From assembly GCA_944325065.1 (NCBI GenBank), contig CALUYS010000004.1, positions 1 through 64,000 of the forward strand: 64,000 nt of DNA. The letters run 5' to 3'. The stretch's first letter is position 1. Each line of letters opens with the position of its first letter. This DNA is from Candidatus Gastranaerophilales bacterium. Its GTDB lineage: Bacteria > Cyanobacteriota > Vampirovibrionia > Gastranaerophilales > Gastranaerophilaceae. The position numbers and the translations under genes are program-made. Shown piece after piece: positions 34,830 to 45,662 of the stretch. Under the pieces are notes generated by a model. That model ran no database searches. It was given only the letters and a program-made list of their open reading frames with translations, and had not been told where the DNA came from.

Positions 34830-35879
34830 TTAATAATAAATTCTTTCGCCTGTATTTGAATTAAAATAATAAAAAGATAAAGTGTTAAGCTTTAATATAA
34901 AATTTTCATTTTGATTATAATCAAATTTTCCTTTAAGTGTGCATTTTTGTCCATTAATTTCAAAATACAACAATTTTTCATCACCTAAAACTTCAATAAA
35001 GTTAATTTTAGTTTTTATTTTAATAATATTTTCATTATTATCAATTGTTTGACAAGGACGAAAACCAATTGTAATATTATTTTTATCATAATTGAATGGT
35101 AAACTAAATATAGAGTTATTTAGTAATATTGTATTGTCTTTAATATCAACATCAATAAAATTCATAGGATAAGAGCCAATAAAACCAGCTGTGAATTTAT
35201 TTTTTGGATTATAAAATATTTCATCTGGTGTATCAGTTTGCATAATCTCACCATTATTTATAACAGAGATTTTATCACCCATAGTTAAAGCTTCAATCTG
35301 GTCATGAGTTACATATATAAAAGTTGTATCAATTTCTTTATGTAATTTTTTTATTGAAGCTCTCATTTCAACACGAAGTTTTGCATCTAAATTGGATAGC
35401 GGTTCGTCAAGTAAAAATACTTTAGGTTTTCTAACAATTGCACGACCCAAAGCTACTCTTTGTCTTTGTCCACCTGATAGCTGTTTAGGTTTTCGATTAA
35501 GTAGATATTCTATATTTAAAGTTTTTGCTACTTCAAGAACTTTTTTCCCAATCTCTTTTTTATCCATTTTTTTCATTTTTAAAGGAAAAGCAATATTTTC
35601 AAATACAGTCATATGAGGATATAAAGCATAAGATTGAAATACAAAAGCAATATCACGATTTTTAGGTTCTTCATTATTGACAAGATTATCATCAATATAT
35701 ATTTCACCACTTGTTATATTTTCTAATCCAGCTATAAGTCTTAAAATTGTAGACTTACCGCAACCTGAAGGACCTACAAGTATATGGAACTCTTTATCTT
35801 CAATATTTAAAGTTATATTATTTATTATACGATTTTTATCAAAATCTTTTATTATATTTTTTAAAATTACTTTTGACAT
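34830..35879 (-). CDS. ugpC: MalK/UgpC-type ABC transporter ATPase
   Basis: 349 aa, the length of sugar-importer ATPases with a C-terminal regulatory domain. Motifs: Walker A VGPSGCGKSTILRLIAG, Q-loop FQSYALYPHMTVFEN, signature LSGGQRQRVALGRA, Walker B VFLLDEPLSNLDAKLR and switch His in THDQIEAL. The C-terminal 110 residues form the TOBE-like domain. No permease or binding-protein genes are adjacent. It is probably a shared energiser for carbohydrate ABC importers, like MsmX/UgpC. A GGAGG ribosome site precedes the ATG. Confidence 0.88.
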   Translation of the reverse strand: MSKVILKNIIKDFDKNRIINNITLNIEDKEFHILVGPSGCGKSTILRLIAGLENITSGEIYIDDNLVNNEEPKNRDIAFVFQSYALYPHMTVFENIAFPLKMKKMDKKEIGKKVLEVAKTLNIEYLLNRKPKQLSGGQRQRVALGRAIVRKPKVFLLDEPLSNLDAKLRVEMRASIKKLHKEIDTTFIYVTHDQIEALTMGDKISVINNGEIMQTDTPDEIFYNPKNKFTAGFIGSYPMNFIDVDIKDNTILLNNSIFSLPFNYDKNNITIGFRPCQTIDNNENIIKIKTKINFIEVLGDEKLLYFEINGQKCTLKGKFDYNQNENFILKLNTLSFYYFNSNTGERIYY

Positions 35880-35902
35880 TTTCCTCCAAAAAATAATACT
35901 TT

Positions 35903-38900
35903 TTATTCGTCCAATGATGTCATTTCGACATCTAAAACTTTTCCATATCGAGATTTTAATTCAGTTATAAGTTGATTTGAAGTTTCTAACCAAAAACAAG
36001 AAGCTGTAACAATTGAAATATTATTAACTACAAAAATTAAGGGATCCTGACCTTTATATTGAGCTATAAAGTCTTTTAATTCAACCAGTTTTTCATAGTT
36101 TAATTCTTCTTTTAATTTAAGTTTTATTAAATTGCTATTTTCAATTGGTTTTACTGAATCAACAACAACTTGAATATTTTGTTCATCTTTTCTTGATATT
36201 TTGCCAGAAATTATAATTTTTTTACCAGATTCAATAAAAGATCCATATTCAAGCAATGTTTTATTAAAAGCAACAAAATCGACTTTTGAAGTCAAATCCT
36301 CAATAGAACCCATTTTTAAGAATTTTGTCGGGTCTTTTTTTGTAGGAATTTGTCTACAACTTATGACAAGTCCACAGATTGTTACAGATTTATCATTTGG
36401 CATATTTTGTAAGTCTACAATATTATGTGTAGTTAAAAAAGGTAATTTATCTATAATGCTTTTTAAAGGATGTGATGTAATATAAAATCCTAAAAATTCT
36501 TTTTCAAAATTTTGAATAATGGTATCTGAATAATCTTCACCAACATCAAGAAGCTGAAGTTTTTCAATTGTGAATGTATTTATTTTTTTTATATTTGATG
36601 AATTAGATGGCATCAATGTTGCAAAAAGACTAACTTGACCTGTTTCACGTGATTTAGCTTCATTTTGTGAAAAATTAATTATATTATCAATATTTTCAAT
36701 AAGTTTTTTACGGTTTGGTTCAAGTTCGTTAAAGGCACCTGTTTTAAAAAGACTTTCTAATGTTTTACGATTAACACATTTTGAATCAAGACGTGAAGCA
36801 AAGTCAGCAACGGAGGTGAACAAGCCATTATTTTTACGTTCTTTTTCAATAATTTCAATAACAGCTTGTCCTATACCTTTAACCGACCCCAAGCCAAATC
36901 TTATATTATTATCATCAGGGGTAAAGTCAGCACTTGAAAGGTTTATATCAGGAGGAAGAATCTTTATACCATATTTTTGAGCTTCAGAGATATAAGCTTG
37001 TGTTTTATCTTGGTCATTTTTAACACTTGATAATAACGCACACATATATTCAACAGGATAATGTGCTTTTAAATATGCAGTTTGATAAGCTACAAATGCA
37101 TAAGCAGCACTGTGCGATCTATTAAAGCAGTATGCAGCAAATTTTGCCATTGTATCAAATAAGTCAGTTGCTATTTTCTCGTCAATATTATTATTTTTAG
37201 CACCTTCAACAAAAATAGCTTTTTGTTTTTCCATAACATCATGTTTTTTCTTTCCCATAGCACGACGCAATATATCAGCTTGTCCAAGTGTATATCCTGC
37301 CATAGCTTGAGCAATTTGCATAATTTGTTCTTGATAAACAATTGTGCCATAGGTATCTTTTAATATTGGTTCAAGACAAGGATGTGGATATTTTATTTCC
37401 TGACGTCCGTGTTTTCGAGCTACGAAATCATCCACCATGCCTGAATCTAAAGGACCAGGTCTGAATAATGCAACTAAAGCACCCAAATCTTCAAATACTG
37501 ATGGTTTTAAATCTCGTACAAGTTTTTTCATACCAGCTGATTCAAGCTGAAAAACACCATCTGTTTCACCTTTTGACAACAATTCAAATGTCATACTGTC
37601 ATCAAGAGGTATTTTATTTATATCAAATGTAATACCTTTTTTATCTTTAATTAAATCTAAAGTATTTCGAATTGTGGTTAAATTTCGCAAACCAAGAAAA
37701 TCCATTTTTAACAAACCAAGCTTTTCAATATCACTCATTGCAAATTGAGTTATTACTGAATTTTCTTTTGATAATTGAACTGGTACAATTTCATTTAGAG
37801 GTAAGTGTGAAATTATAACCCCAGCGGCATGTGTCCCAATATTTTGTTTCAATCCTTCAATTGGAAGAGCCATATCAACAATTTTTTTAACAGTTGGGTT
37901 CATATCATATAATGTTTTCAATTCCATTCCTTCAGCAAGTGCATCTTTTAATGTTACACCAGGACCTGAAGGTATTAAACCTGACCATTTATTTGCATCA
38001 GAAAAAGGAACATTATAAACACGAGCTACACTTTTAAAAGCATTTTTAGCAGCAAGTGAACCAAATGTAATAATCTGACATACATGATCTTCACCATATT
38101 TTTTATTCACATAATCAATAATCTTGCCACGACCTTCAATGCAAAAATCAATATCGACATCTGGCATACTTATACGTTCAGGATTTAAAAAACGTTCAAA
38201 CAACAGATTGTGTTTTATAGGGTCAAGTGCCGTTATTCCAAGAGCATACGCTACAAGACTTCCAGCAGCAGAACCACGACCCGGACCAACTGGTACTTTT
38301 TCTTTATGTGATTCATTTATAAAATCCCATACAATTAAGAAATATGGAGCAAATCCCATTTTATTTATTATACCAAGTTCATAACGAACGCGGTTTTCTA
38401 AACTTTCATCAATTTTACCATATTTTTCTTTTAAACCTTTATGGACTAAATAATCAAGATACGTTTCAGCATTATGAGGCTTGGGAACATCAAAAGGTGG
38501 CAAAAATGATTTTCCAAGTTCTATTATTAGATGACATTTATCAGCAACCTTAACTGTATTTTCTATTGCTTCATTAAATGTATCAATGTCTAACCATTTA
38601 AAAGATTCACGAAGTTCATCAACTGTTTTGACATAAAATTCATCATTTGAAAATCTGAATCGATTTGTGTCATCTTTTAATGAATTTGTTTGTATGCAAA
38701 GTAAAGTATCATGCCAATTTGAGTCTTCTTTTTTTAAATAATGACTATCATTTGTAATAACAATATCAATTCCAAGTTCTTTTCCTATTTTTATAATATC
38801 AGGGTTTGTTCTTTTTTGTTCAGGCAATCCGTGGTCTTGAATTTCAAGATAATAATCATCATTAAAAAGCTCTTTATAAAATTTTGCAATATCTATAGCT

Positions 38901-39364
38901 TCTTTATATGATTTTTTCAACAATGTTTGGCATATTTCGCCATTTAAGCAAGCTGAGAGACAAATTAGACCATCGTGATATTTTTTTAAAAGTTCATGGT
39001 TTATCCTCGGTTTATAATAAAATCCGTCAATTTGAGCAATTGATACAAGTTTAATTAAGTTTTTGTACCCAGTTTCGTTTTTGGCAATTAAAACAAGATG
39101 AAAATACTCTCTATTATTTTGAGTTTTATCTTTGATATCACCTGTTGTAACATAAAATTCACATCCAATAAGTGGTTTAACGCCAATATCTTTAGCATGG
39201 ATATATAAATCTAATGCACCATACATAACACCATGGTCTGTTATTGCAACTGCAGGCATATTATTTTCTTTTGCAAATTCACATAATTGACTAGTACGTA
39301 TAGCACCATCAAGCAAACTATACTCTGTATGTAAATGTAATGGAACGTATTGTTTTTGTGACAA
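35903..39364 (-). CDS. dnaE: DNA polymerase III alpha subunit DnaE
   Basis: 1153 aa, normal for DnaE1. It is the replicative polymerase. The N-terminal PHP domain begins VPLHLHTEYSLLDGA and continues ITDHGVMYGA. The polymerase core has GPGRGSAAGSLVAYALGI, PDVDIDFC with catalytic Asp residues and FNRSHSAAYAFVAYQTAYLK. Two helix-hairpin-helix-like stretches follow, then an OB-fold near residue 1000 (VTICGLVISC). There is no exonuclease insertion of the PolC type. It is a single gene with only 23 bases to the downstream ATPase gene. Confidence 0.97.
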   Translation of the reverse strand: MSQKQYVPLHLHTEYSLLDGAIRTSQLCEFAKENNMPAVAITDHGVMYGALDLYIHAKDIGVKPLIGCEFYVTTGDIKDKTQNNREYFHLVLIAKNETGYKNLIKLVSIAQIDGFYYKPRINHELLKKYHDGLICLSACLNGEICQTLLKKSYKEAIDIAKFYKELFNDDYYLEIQDHGLPEQKRTNPDIIKIGKELGIDIVITNDSHYLKKEDSNWHDTLLCIQTNSLKDDTNRFRFSNDEFYVKTVDELRESFKWLDIDTFNEAIENTVKVADKCHLIIELGKSFLPPFDVPKPHNAETYLDYLVHKGLKEKYGKIDESLENRVRYELGIINKMGFAPYFLIVWDFINESHKEKVPVGPGRGSAAGSLVAYALGITALDPIKHNLLFERFLNPERISMPDVDIDFCIEGRGKIIDYVNKKYGEDHVCQIITFGSLAAKNAFKSVARVYNVPFSDANKWSGLIPSGPGVTLKDALAEGMELKTLYDMNPTVKKIVDMALPIEGLKQNIGTHAAGVIISHLPLNEIVPVQLSKENSVITQFAMSDIEKLGLLKMDFLGLRNLTTIRNTLDLIKDKKGITFDINKIPLDDSMTFELLSKGETDGVFQLESAGMKKLVRDLKPSVFEDLGALVALFRPGPLDSGMVDDFVARKHGRQEIKYPHPCLEPILKDTYGTIVYQEQIMQIAQAMAGYTLGQADILRRAMGKKKHDVMEKQKAIFVEGAKNNNIDEKIATDLFDTMAKFAAYCFNRSHSAAYAFVAYQTAYLKAHYPVEYMCALLSSVKNDQDKTQAYISEAQKYGIKILPPDINLSSADFTPDDNNIRFGLGSVKGIGQAVIEIIEKERKNNGLFTSVADFASRLDSKCVNRKTLESLFKTGAFNELEPNRKKLIENIDNIINFSQNEAKSRETGQVSLFATLMPSNSSNIKKINTFTIEKLQLLDVGEDYSDTIIQNFEKEFLGFYITSHPLKSIIDKLPFLTTHNIVDLQNMPNDKSVTICGLVISCRQIPTKKDPTKFLKMGSIEDLTSKVDFVAFNKTLLEYGSFIESGKKIIISGKISRKDEQNIQVVVDSVKPIENSNLIKLKLKEELNYEKLVELKDFIAQYKGQDPLIFVVNNISIVTASCFWLETSNQLITELKSRYGKVLDVEMTSLDE

Positions 39365-39459
39365 AGTGTATCAAGTCTCCATTAAATATCTTTTATAATA
39401 TTTAACTTAACATAGATACACTTTTATCAAAAGTATTTTCTTGTATTTATAACTTTTTT

Positions 39460-39939
39460 TTAAGCAGCTATTCCAAGTTGTAAACTTTTGCAAAATTCAG
39501 ACTCAATACCATTAGCAAAAGGATTATTTAATTCATCTTGAACTATATCTTGAGTTATTGCTTCAATTTTTGCTTCTTCTTTAACCTGATAATTATCTGA
39601 ATATAAAAATTCATATAAATCTTTACTTTTATTATTCTCAAGCAATTCAACAGCTGCATGGCTATTTAAATATTTTATTGTATCTTCAAATGATGTAGTT
39701 TTAATATCAATGCCTGAATTTTGACGAATTAACTTTAAGCTAACATTATTTGGCATTATATTACCATAAAAACTTACTCCTCCGTCAATACGACGAAATG
39801 CAGATAAATCTGAATTTTTAATATCCACTGAACTTTGTTGTTTTTCTTCATCAGTTCTTTTGTTTTTTGTATTGTTTTTAATGTAATTTGCTACTTGCCC
39901 AACCTGAGCATGATCTATACTTAAATGTCCCATACCCAT
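39460..39939 (-). CDS. Unknown protein with VSFYG motif
   Basis: 159 aa, not recognised. AGGAGAAAGGG before the ATG gives a strong ribosome site. The N-terminus is polar and contains GGVSFYGN at residues 53-60, similar to the early [IV]SF motifs of four other genes in the window. The rest is acidic and helical, with no hydrophobic segment of membrane length, ending CKSLQLGIAA. It lies between dnaE and IS debris. Confidence 0.6.
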   Translation of the reverse strand: MGMGHLSIDHAQVGQVANYIKNNTKNKRTDEEKQQSSVDIKNSDLSAFRRIDGGVSFYGNIMPNNVSLKLIRQNSGIDIKTTSFEDTIKYLNSHAAVELLENNKSKDLYEFLYSDNYQVKEEAKIEAITQDIVQDELNNPFANGIESEFCKSLQLGIAA

Positions 39940-40049
39940 AATCCCTTTCTCCTATTATTAATCCTTCCTTATATATTTTATATATCGGTATATTTAATAA
40001 TTACTTTATAGTTTTATAGATTATATTTACAAAATGTTACATATAAAAT

Positions 40050-41075
<1,026 letters not shown>

Positions 41076-41220
41076 AACTAATAATTTAAGAAGAAAAAAC
41101 AATAATAATTATTTGTATTTATAATGTTTTTTTAAATTATTGTTTTTCTAATTTATTTATAATTGATTATATCTTAGGCATTTGTATTGAAATGATACAT
41201 TGAACTAAATTATAAAAGAT

Positions 41221-41251
41221 AAAAAATCCTCAATGTGAGAATTGAGGATTT
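41221..41251 (-). terminator. Terminator after hup
   Basis: On the minus strand AAATCCTCAAT pairs perfectly with ATTGAGGATTT around six bases, followed by TTT. It lies 28 bases beyond the hup stop. Confidence 0.85.
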
Positions 41252-41278
41252 CTATAAAAAACAGTTTTAAAATATTTC

Positions 41279-41554
41279 TTACTTGTTAACCATTTCTTTA
41301 AATTTTTTACCAGCTGAAAAAGCAGGAACTTTCTTAGCTTCGATTTTAATTGTATCTCCTGTTTGTGGGTTACGTCCTGTACGAGCAGCACGTTTACGAG
41401 CTTCAAAAGTACCAAAACCAACTAAGGTAACTTTTTTACCTTTTGATACTGCTGTTTGGATTGATTCAACTAATGAAGTAACAACTTCAGCAGCCTTCTT
41501 TTGTGAAATGTTTGTTTTTTTAGCTAACTCTTGTACTAATTCTTCTTTATTCAT
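41279..41554 (-). CDS. hup: HU-family DNA-binding protein
   Basis: 91 aa, standard HU size. It bends and compacts DNA as a dimer. The family signature GFGTFEARKRAARTGRNPQT is present, followed by the C-terminal KKVPAFSAGKKFKEMVN. The arm residues KRAARTGRNPQTG contact DNA. Its own promoter (41592-41619), a GGAAAGGGG ribosome site and a strong terminator show a single-gene transcript. Confidence 0.97.
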   Translation of the reverse strand: MNKEELVQELAKKTNISQKKAAEVVTSLVESIQTAVSKGKKVTLVGFGTFEARKRAARTGRNPQTGDTIKIEAKKVPAFSAGKKFKEMVNK

Positions 41555-41591
41555 GGTTGTTAAACCCCTTTCCTAAATCTCTACATATTTT

Positions 41592-41619
41592 ATTATATTT
41601 ATATTCAATAATTTTGCAA
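41592..41619 (-). promoter_or_regulatory. Sigma-70-type promoter of hup
   Basis: On the minus strand TTGCAA (41619-41614) and TATAAT (41597-41592) are separated by 16 bases, about 40 bases before the ATG. Confidence 0.6.
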
Positions 41620-41654
41620 GCACTTTTTTTCTAAAAAGCTTATATTTAAAGGAT

Positions 41655-43154
41655 TTATTTATTTTTCATAGTCGGGAAGGCAATTACATCACGAATTGTA
41701 GGTGAATTAGTGAGAAGCATAACAATCCTATCGATACCAATTCCAAGACCTCCAGCTGGTGGCATTCCGTGTTCTAGAGCACATATAAAATCTTCATCTA
41801 TATCACAAGCTTCTTCATCACCTTGTGCTTTTGCAAGTGCTTGTGCTTCCAAACGCATACGTTGGTCAATGGGGTCTGTCAATTCAGAAAATGCATTCGC
41901 AACTTCCCAGCCGTTTATTCTTGTTTCAAAACGTTCTGTTAATCTTGAATTATCACGATGAATCTTTGCAAGTGGTGAGATATCTCGCGGATAATCTATA
42001 ATATGAACTGGTTGTATTAAACTAGGCTCAACTTTTTCTTCAAATATTAAATCAAGCACCTGCCCCCAATTTTTGCATTCTTCTGGGTTTATTCCAAGTT
42101 CTTTAGCTTTTTCACAAGCTTCTTCAACTGTAAATATTTGACTAAAATCAATGCCGGTTTTTTCTCTTATTGCACCTATCATTGTTTTTCTATCCCAAGG
42201 TGGCGTTAAATCTATTTCTTTATCTCCAAATTGTATTTTATAACCCCCATTTACTTCTTTACAAATTGTTGAAATCATTTGTTCTGTTAAAACCATCATA
42301 TCATTATAGTCTACATAAGCCTGATAAAGTTCAAGCATTGTAAACTCAGGATTATGTCGCGGTGAAAGTCCTTCATTTCTAAAGTTTCTATTCAATTCAA
42401 AAATTTTTTCACTTATGCCACCAACAAGAAGTCTTTTTAAGTGTAACTCAGGTGCAATTCGCATATACATTTCCATATCCAATGCGTTATGATGAGTAAT
42501 AAATGGTTTTGCAGTAGCTCCACCTGCTTGAGTTTGAAGCATTGGTGTTTCTACTTCTAAAAATCCTAAATTTGTTAAATATTCTCTTATTTTTTGTATT
42601 ATTAAACTACGTTTTTTAAATGTTGCACGTACGTTTTCATTTACAATTAAATCAACATATCTTTTACGATATCGTGTTTCAATATCAGTTAATCCGTGAA
42701 ATTTTTCAGGCAAAGGAAGAAGTGATTTTGTTAAGATTTTAACTTCAGTAGCTTTTATACTTAATTCTCCACGTGGAGTTCTCCGGATTGTACCATAAAA
42801 CCCTACAATATCTCCAATGTCAAGAAGTTTTAATGTTTTAAGACTTTCCTCATCCAAGTTTTCTTTGTGTGAAAAAATTTGTATTTTCCCACTATCATCC
42901 ATCAAATCAATAAACATACCGCTATTTCTCATAGCCATAATACGTCCTGCAACAGCATATCTATCGTTTGTTTCTTCACCATTTACTAAGTCTTTATATT
43001 TTTCCTGCAAAAAATTTGCTTTTGCATCTTTATCAAACGAATATTTATAAGGATTTACACCATTTTGTGCAAATGTTGCAAGTTTTTGTATCCGAGTATT
43101 GCGGACATTATTCTCATTCACTTCCATTTGTTTTGTTTTTGACTTATCTTCCAT
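41655..43154 (-). CDS. lysS: Lysyl-tRNA synthetase, class II
   Basis: 499 aa. It charges tRNA-Lys. The N-terminal OB-fold anticodon-binding domain contains VAGRIMAMRNSGMFIDLMD. Class II motif 2 is FRNEGLSPRHNPEFTMLELY and motif 3 GLGIGIDRIVMLL. MFIDL, HNALDMEMYMRIAPELHLK and the PLAKIHRD segment are typical of LysS. It follows uppP by 32 bases in the queD-uppP-lysS group. Confidence 0.97.
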   Translation of the reverse strand: MEDKSKTKQMEVNENNVRNTRIQKLATFAQNGVNPYKYSFDKDAKANFLQEKYKDLVNGEETNDRYAVAGRIMAMRNSGMFIDLMDDSGKIQIFSHKENLDEESLKTLKLLDIGDIVGFYGTIRRTPRGELSIKATEVKILTKSLLPLPEKFHGLTDIETRYRKRYVDLIVNENVRATFKKRSLIIQKIREYLTNLGFLEVETPMLQTQAGGATAKPFITHHNALDMEMYMRIAPELHLKRLLVGGISEKIFELNRNFRNEGLSPRHNPEFTMLELYQAYVDYNDMMVLTEQMISTICKEVNGGYKIQFGDKEIDLTPPWDRKTMIGAIREKTGIDFSQIFTVEEACEKAKELGINPEECKNWGQVLDLIFEEKVEPSLIQPVHIIDYPRDISPLAKIHRDNSRLTERFETRINGWEVANAFSELTDPIDQRMRLEAQALAKAQGDEEACDIDEDFICALEHGMPPAGGLGIGIDRIVMLLTNSPTIRDVIAFPTMKNK

Positions 43155-43186
43155 TTTTATTTCTTCCTCTTTTTATTTCATATTTG

Positions 43187-44047
43187 TTATTTTATCATTA
43201 AAAAAAACTTAAATAATATAAATGTTATAATACCCACACATAAACAATAATATGCAAAAACTTTTAGTGAATATTTTGCCAAAAATTTCATAAAATATTT
43301 TATACATAAATACCCAACAATAAACGAAACCAAAAAGCCCATTATTAAAGCCTTTATATTGAAGGTTTGAAGTTGTGCAAAATCTATTTCTAAAATTGGG
43401 TAAAATAAAGACGCACCAATAATTATAGGAACGCTTAAAAGAAACGAAAATTTTGCTGCTTTGACTCTATCAAGTCCCAGCATAAGCCCTGTTGAAATGG
43501 TTAATCCTGAACGTGAAAATCCTGGAAATATTGCTAGACCTTGAGCAAATCCTATCAAAGCTGATTTTTTCCAGTTTAAGTTATCATTATCATTATTATC
43601 TTTATTCTTTTGTGATAAATATTCAGCAAAAAATAATATAAAACCTGTACATATTAAAAATATTGATGTGATATAAGGCTCTTTCATTACTTTTTCAACA
43701 ATATCTTTTAATGGAAAACAAAAAACAACTGTGACAACTGTACCAAGTATAATATATAAACTTAGTTTTTGGTCTTCGTTTCCAATATTTTTAGTTTTAA
43801 ATATTGAAAAAAAGTCTTTTATTATTTTTATAATATCATTTTTAAAATAAAGTAAAACAGCAATTAATGTTCCCAAATGTATAATAATTGCAAAAAATAT
43901 TTCCTCAAGAGAATCACCCGATAAAGTTTTATGTGTAAAAAATTTATATAAAGCATTGACAATAACGATATGTGCTGAACTTGAAACAGGTAAAAATTCA
44001 GTTAAACCCTGAGCTATACTTATTAATAAACATTGAATGTAAGTCAT
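43187..44047 (-). CDS. uppP: Undecaprenyl-diphosphatase UppP (BacA)
   Basis: 286 aa, polytopic inner-membrane enzyme. It regenerates undecaprenyl phosphate for peptidoglycan and LPS synthesis. The two active-site motifs are present: AQGLTEFLPVSSSAHIVI near the N-terminus and FPGFSRSGLTIS in the second half. About eight hydrophobic helices are visible. It lies 15 bases after queD and 32 before lysS. Confidence 0.95.
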   Translation of the reverse strand: MTYIQCLLISIAQGLTEFLPVSSSAHIVIVNALYKFFTHKTLSGDSLEEIFFAIIIHLGTLIAVLLYFKNDIIKIIKDFFSIFKTKNIGNEDQKLSLYIILGTVVTVVFCFPLKDIVEKVMKEPYITSIFLICTGFILFFAEYLSQKNKDNNDNDNLNWKKSALIGFAQGLAIFPGFSRSGLTISTGLMLGLDRVKAAKFSFLLSVPIIIGASLFYPILEIDFAQLQTFNIKALIMGFLVSFIVGYLCIKYFMKFLAKYSLKVFAYYCLCVGIITFILFKFFLMIK

Positions 44048-44062
44048 TTATTATTTTCTCCT

Positions 44063-44422
44063 TTAATTTTCAAAATAACTTGCACAGGCATTATTTGTTT
44101 CCCAGACTGAAACTTTCTTTAGAATAGGTATAATAGTTTTTAATTTTATATATATGTATTTTGAAAGAATTTCACTTGAAGGACTTATATCTTTAAAATC
44201 ATCTAAAGTATTTATATCCTTATGATCAAGTGTTTTTATAACGTCATTAACATGTTTTTTTAAGACCTTAAAATCCATTAATATATTTGATTTATCAAGA
44301 ATATTACCTTCAATAAAAACTTCAACTTTCCAATTGTGACCGTGTTGATTTTCGCATTCACCATTATAGTTTAATAAGTGATGTGCTGCAGCAAAACTTG
44401 TTTCTATTTTCAATTCCCACAT
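44063..44422 (-). CDS. queD: 6-carboxy-5,6,7,8-tetrahydropterin synthase QueD
   Basis: 119 aa, PTPS/QueD fold. It makes carboxytetrahydropterin, the first dedicated step towards preQ0 and queuosine. Zinc-binding histidines are in FAAAHHL and QHGHNWKVEV, with the catalytic Cys in GECENQHGH. The segment MDFKVLKKHVNDVIKTLDHKDIN and the C-terminal VSVWET are conserved. It is the first gene of a group with uppP and lysS. queC is far away at 8757. Confidence 0.94.
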   Translation of the reverse strand: MWELKIETSFAAAHHLLNYNGECENQHGHNWKVEVFIEGNILDKSNILMDFKVLKKHVNDVIKTLDHKDINTLDDFKDISPSSEILSKYIYIKLKTIIPILKKVSVWETNNACASYFEN

Positions 44423-44492
44423 AAATTTAAACCCTGCAAACTATTTTATACACTTTAATATTGACACAAGCATATCTTGCAATCAAGATTTA

Positions 44493-44518
44493 AAAATGTA
44501 AAATTAATTTTACATTTT
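44493..44518. promoter_or_regulatory. Perfect 26-base palindrome
   Basis: The sequence is identical on both strands across 26 bases, with TGTAAAA and TTTTACA arms around ATTA. It lies between the queD start and the 19-aa gene, where a divergent operator would be expected. It could also form a short hairpin. Confidence 0.5.
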
Positions 44519-44593
44519 AGCTATAATTTGATATAATAATATTTAAATAAGTTATGGTTCTTTAAACTGTGTTAATTAAAAAAGGAGAAATTT

Positions 44594-44653
44594 ATGGCAA
44601 TGACTCTAATTTTGCTTCTTAGTTTATTTTTACCTATTGGGCATAGAAAATAA
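44594..44653 (+). CDS. 19-aa hydrophobic microprotein
   Basis: AAAAAGGAGAAATTT before the ATG is a strong ribosome site with ideal spacing. The frame encodes MAMTLILLLSLFLPIGHRK and a stop, one short hydrophobic helix with a basic tail. A TGATATAATAATAT stretch and the 26-base palindrome lie upstream and could form its promoter and operator. Very short hydrophobic peptides may be leader, toxin or membrane-regulatory peptides. The sequence alone does not say which. Confidence 0.45.
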   Translation: MAMTLILLLSLFLPIGHRK

Positions 44654-44660
44654 TACTATC

Positions 44661-45659
44661 TTAACTTTTTTGTAATTCACTTAATCTCTTTGTACAGTTT
44701 AATATCGCATTTTTAATACGCATAAATTCTTCATTTTCTGGTAAAAACACTGCACATTGAATTGGACTGATTTCATAATCATCTTCTTTTTCACAAATAT
44801 ATTTTTGTAGAAAATCGTGACCGGTTATATTTTGAATGTCATCAATTAAGTCACTTAAAAAATCTTCATCCATATTTATATATGGTGATTCATCGGAATA
44901 GATATAGTCAACAAGATTATCTTTACTTTTTTGTAAATTAGATTGGTTATCTAATAAATTATGTGAATTAAATGCTAGATGGTAAATAATTGAACTTATT
45001 TTTGGATAACCAAGAATAAGTCCAACCATATCTGATACGGTATTTATATCATTGTTTAACAATGGACTTTTATTTGAATCTGACAACAATTCGTATATTT
45101 CGTCACTTGATTTTCCATGTGCGTTTAATCTTGTTTCAAAAAGTTCTTTATTCTCATCAATAATTTTCGTAACTTCTTTAGTATTTAAAATATAACATCT
45201 TGTTAAACCACTTTTAAGTTTTTTCTTTATAACCTTATGGCCTTTTATATTATCTTGTATATTAATATCATTTATATCAGATATTAAAGTTGCTGGTTTA
45301 TTATCTGTTATTGTAAGCAAAAATTGATCAAATACATCAAGATTTGTTAATATTGAAGTTAAGTTTTCCCTTTCTTCTGATGTTAAGCTACTTAGTTCAG
45401 GTATATTAGCTAAATTTGCATCTTTTATATGCTGAGATAAAGTTTTAAAATTGATTATATCTTTATTACTTAATACAAGTGTATTGTCTTTTTGTTTTTT
45501 ATCTATATAAGATAATGTTCCAAGTTGTGAAAAAGGAATATCATTAAGTTTTATTATCTTTTCAGCATTTGTTTCATCAATTTGAGAATGAGATAGGTCA
45601 AATTCATTACGTTTTGTTGAAATTTGTTTTTGTATTGAATATGAATTTATCGGATTCAT
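44661..45659 (-). CDS. Unknown protein, divergent member of the GYP-SSII family
   Basis: 332 aa, family unrecognised. It is the most divergent of three neighbouring paralogs. Shared landmarks are FLLTITDNKPATLI near residue 120, YILNTKEVTKIIDENKELF, and the best conserved motif GLILGYPKISSIIYHLAF near residue 225. The C-terminus has AVFLPENEEF in place of the HEP-AE element of the others. No signal peptide or membrane helix is evident. Its start lies 3 bases after a perfect 20-bp inverted repeat whose downstream arm would contain the ribosome-binding region, implying translational control. Confidence 0.7.
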   Translation of the reverse strand: MNPINSYSIQKQISTKRNEFDLSHSQIDETNAEKIIKLNDIPFSQLGTLSYIDKKQKDNTLVLSNKDIINFKTLSQHIKDANLANIPELSSLTSEERENLTSILTNLDVFDQFLLTITDNKPATLISDINDINIQDNIKGHKVIKKKLKSGLTRCYILNTKEVTKIIDENKELFETRLNAHGKSSDEIYELLSDSNKSPLLNNDINTVSDMVGLILGYPKISSIIYHLAFNSHNLLDNQSNLQKSKDNLVDYIYSDESPYINMDEDFLSDLIDDIQNITGHDFLQKYICEKEDDYEISPIQCAVFLPENEEFMRIKNAILNCTKRLSELQKS

Positions 45660-45662
45660 AAT

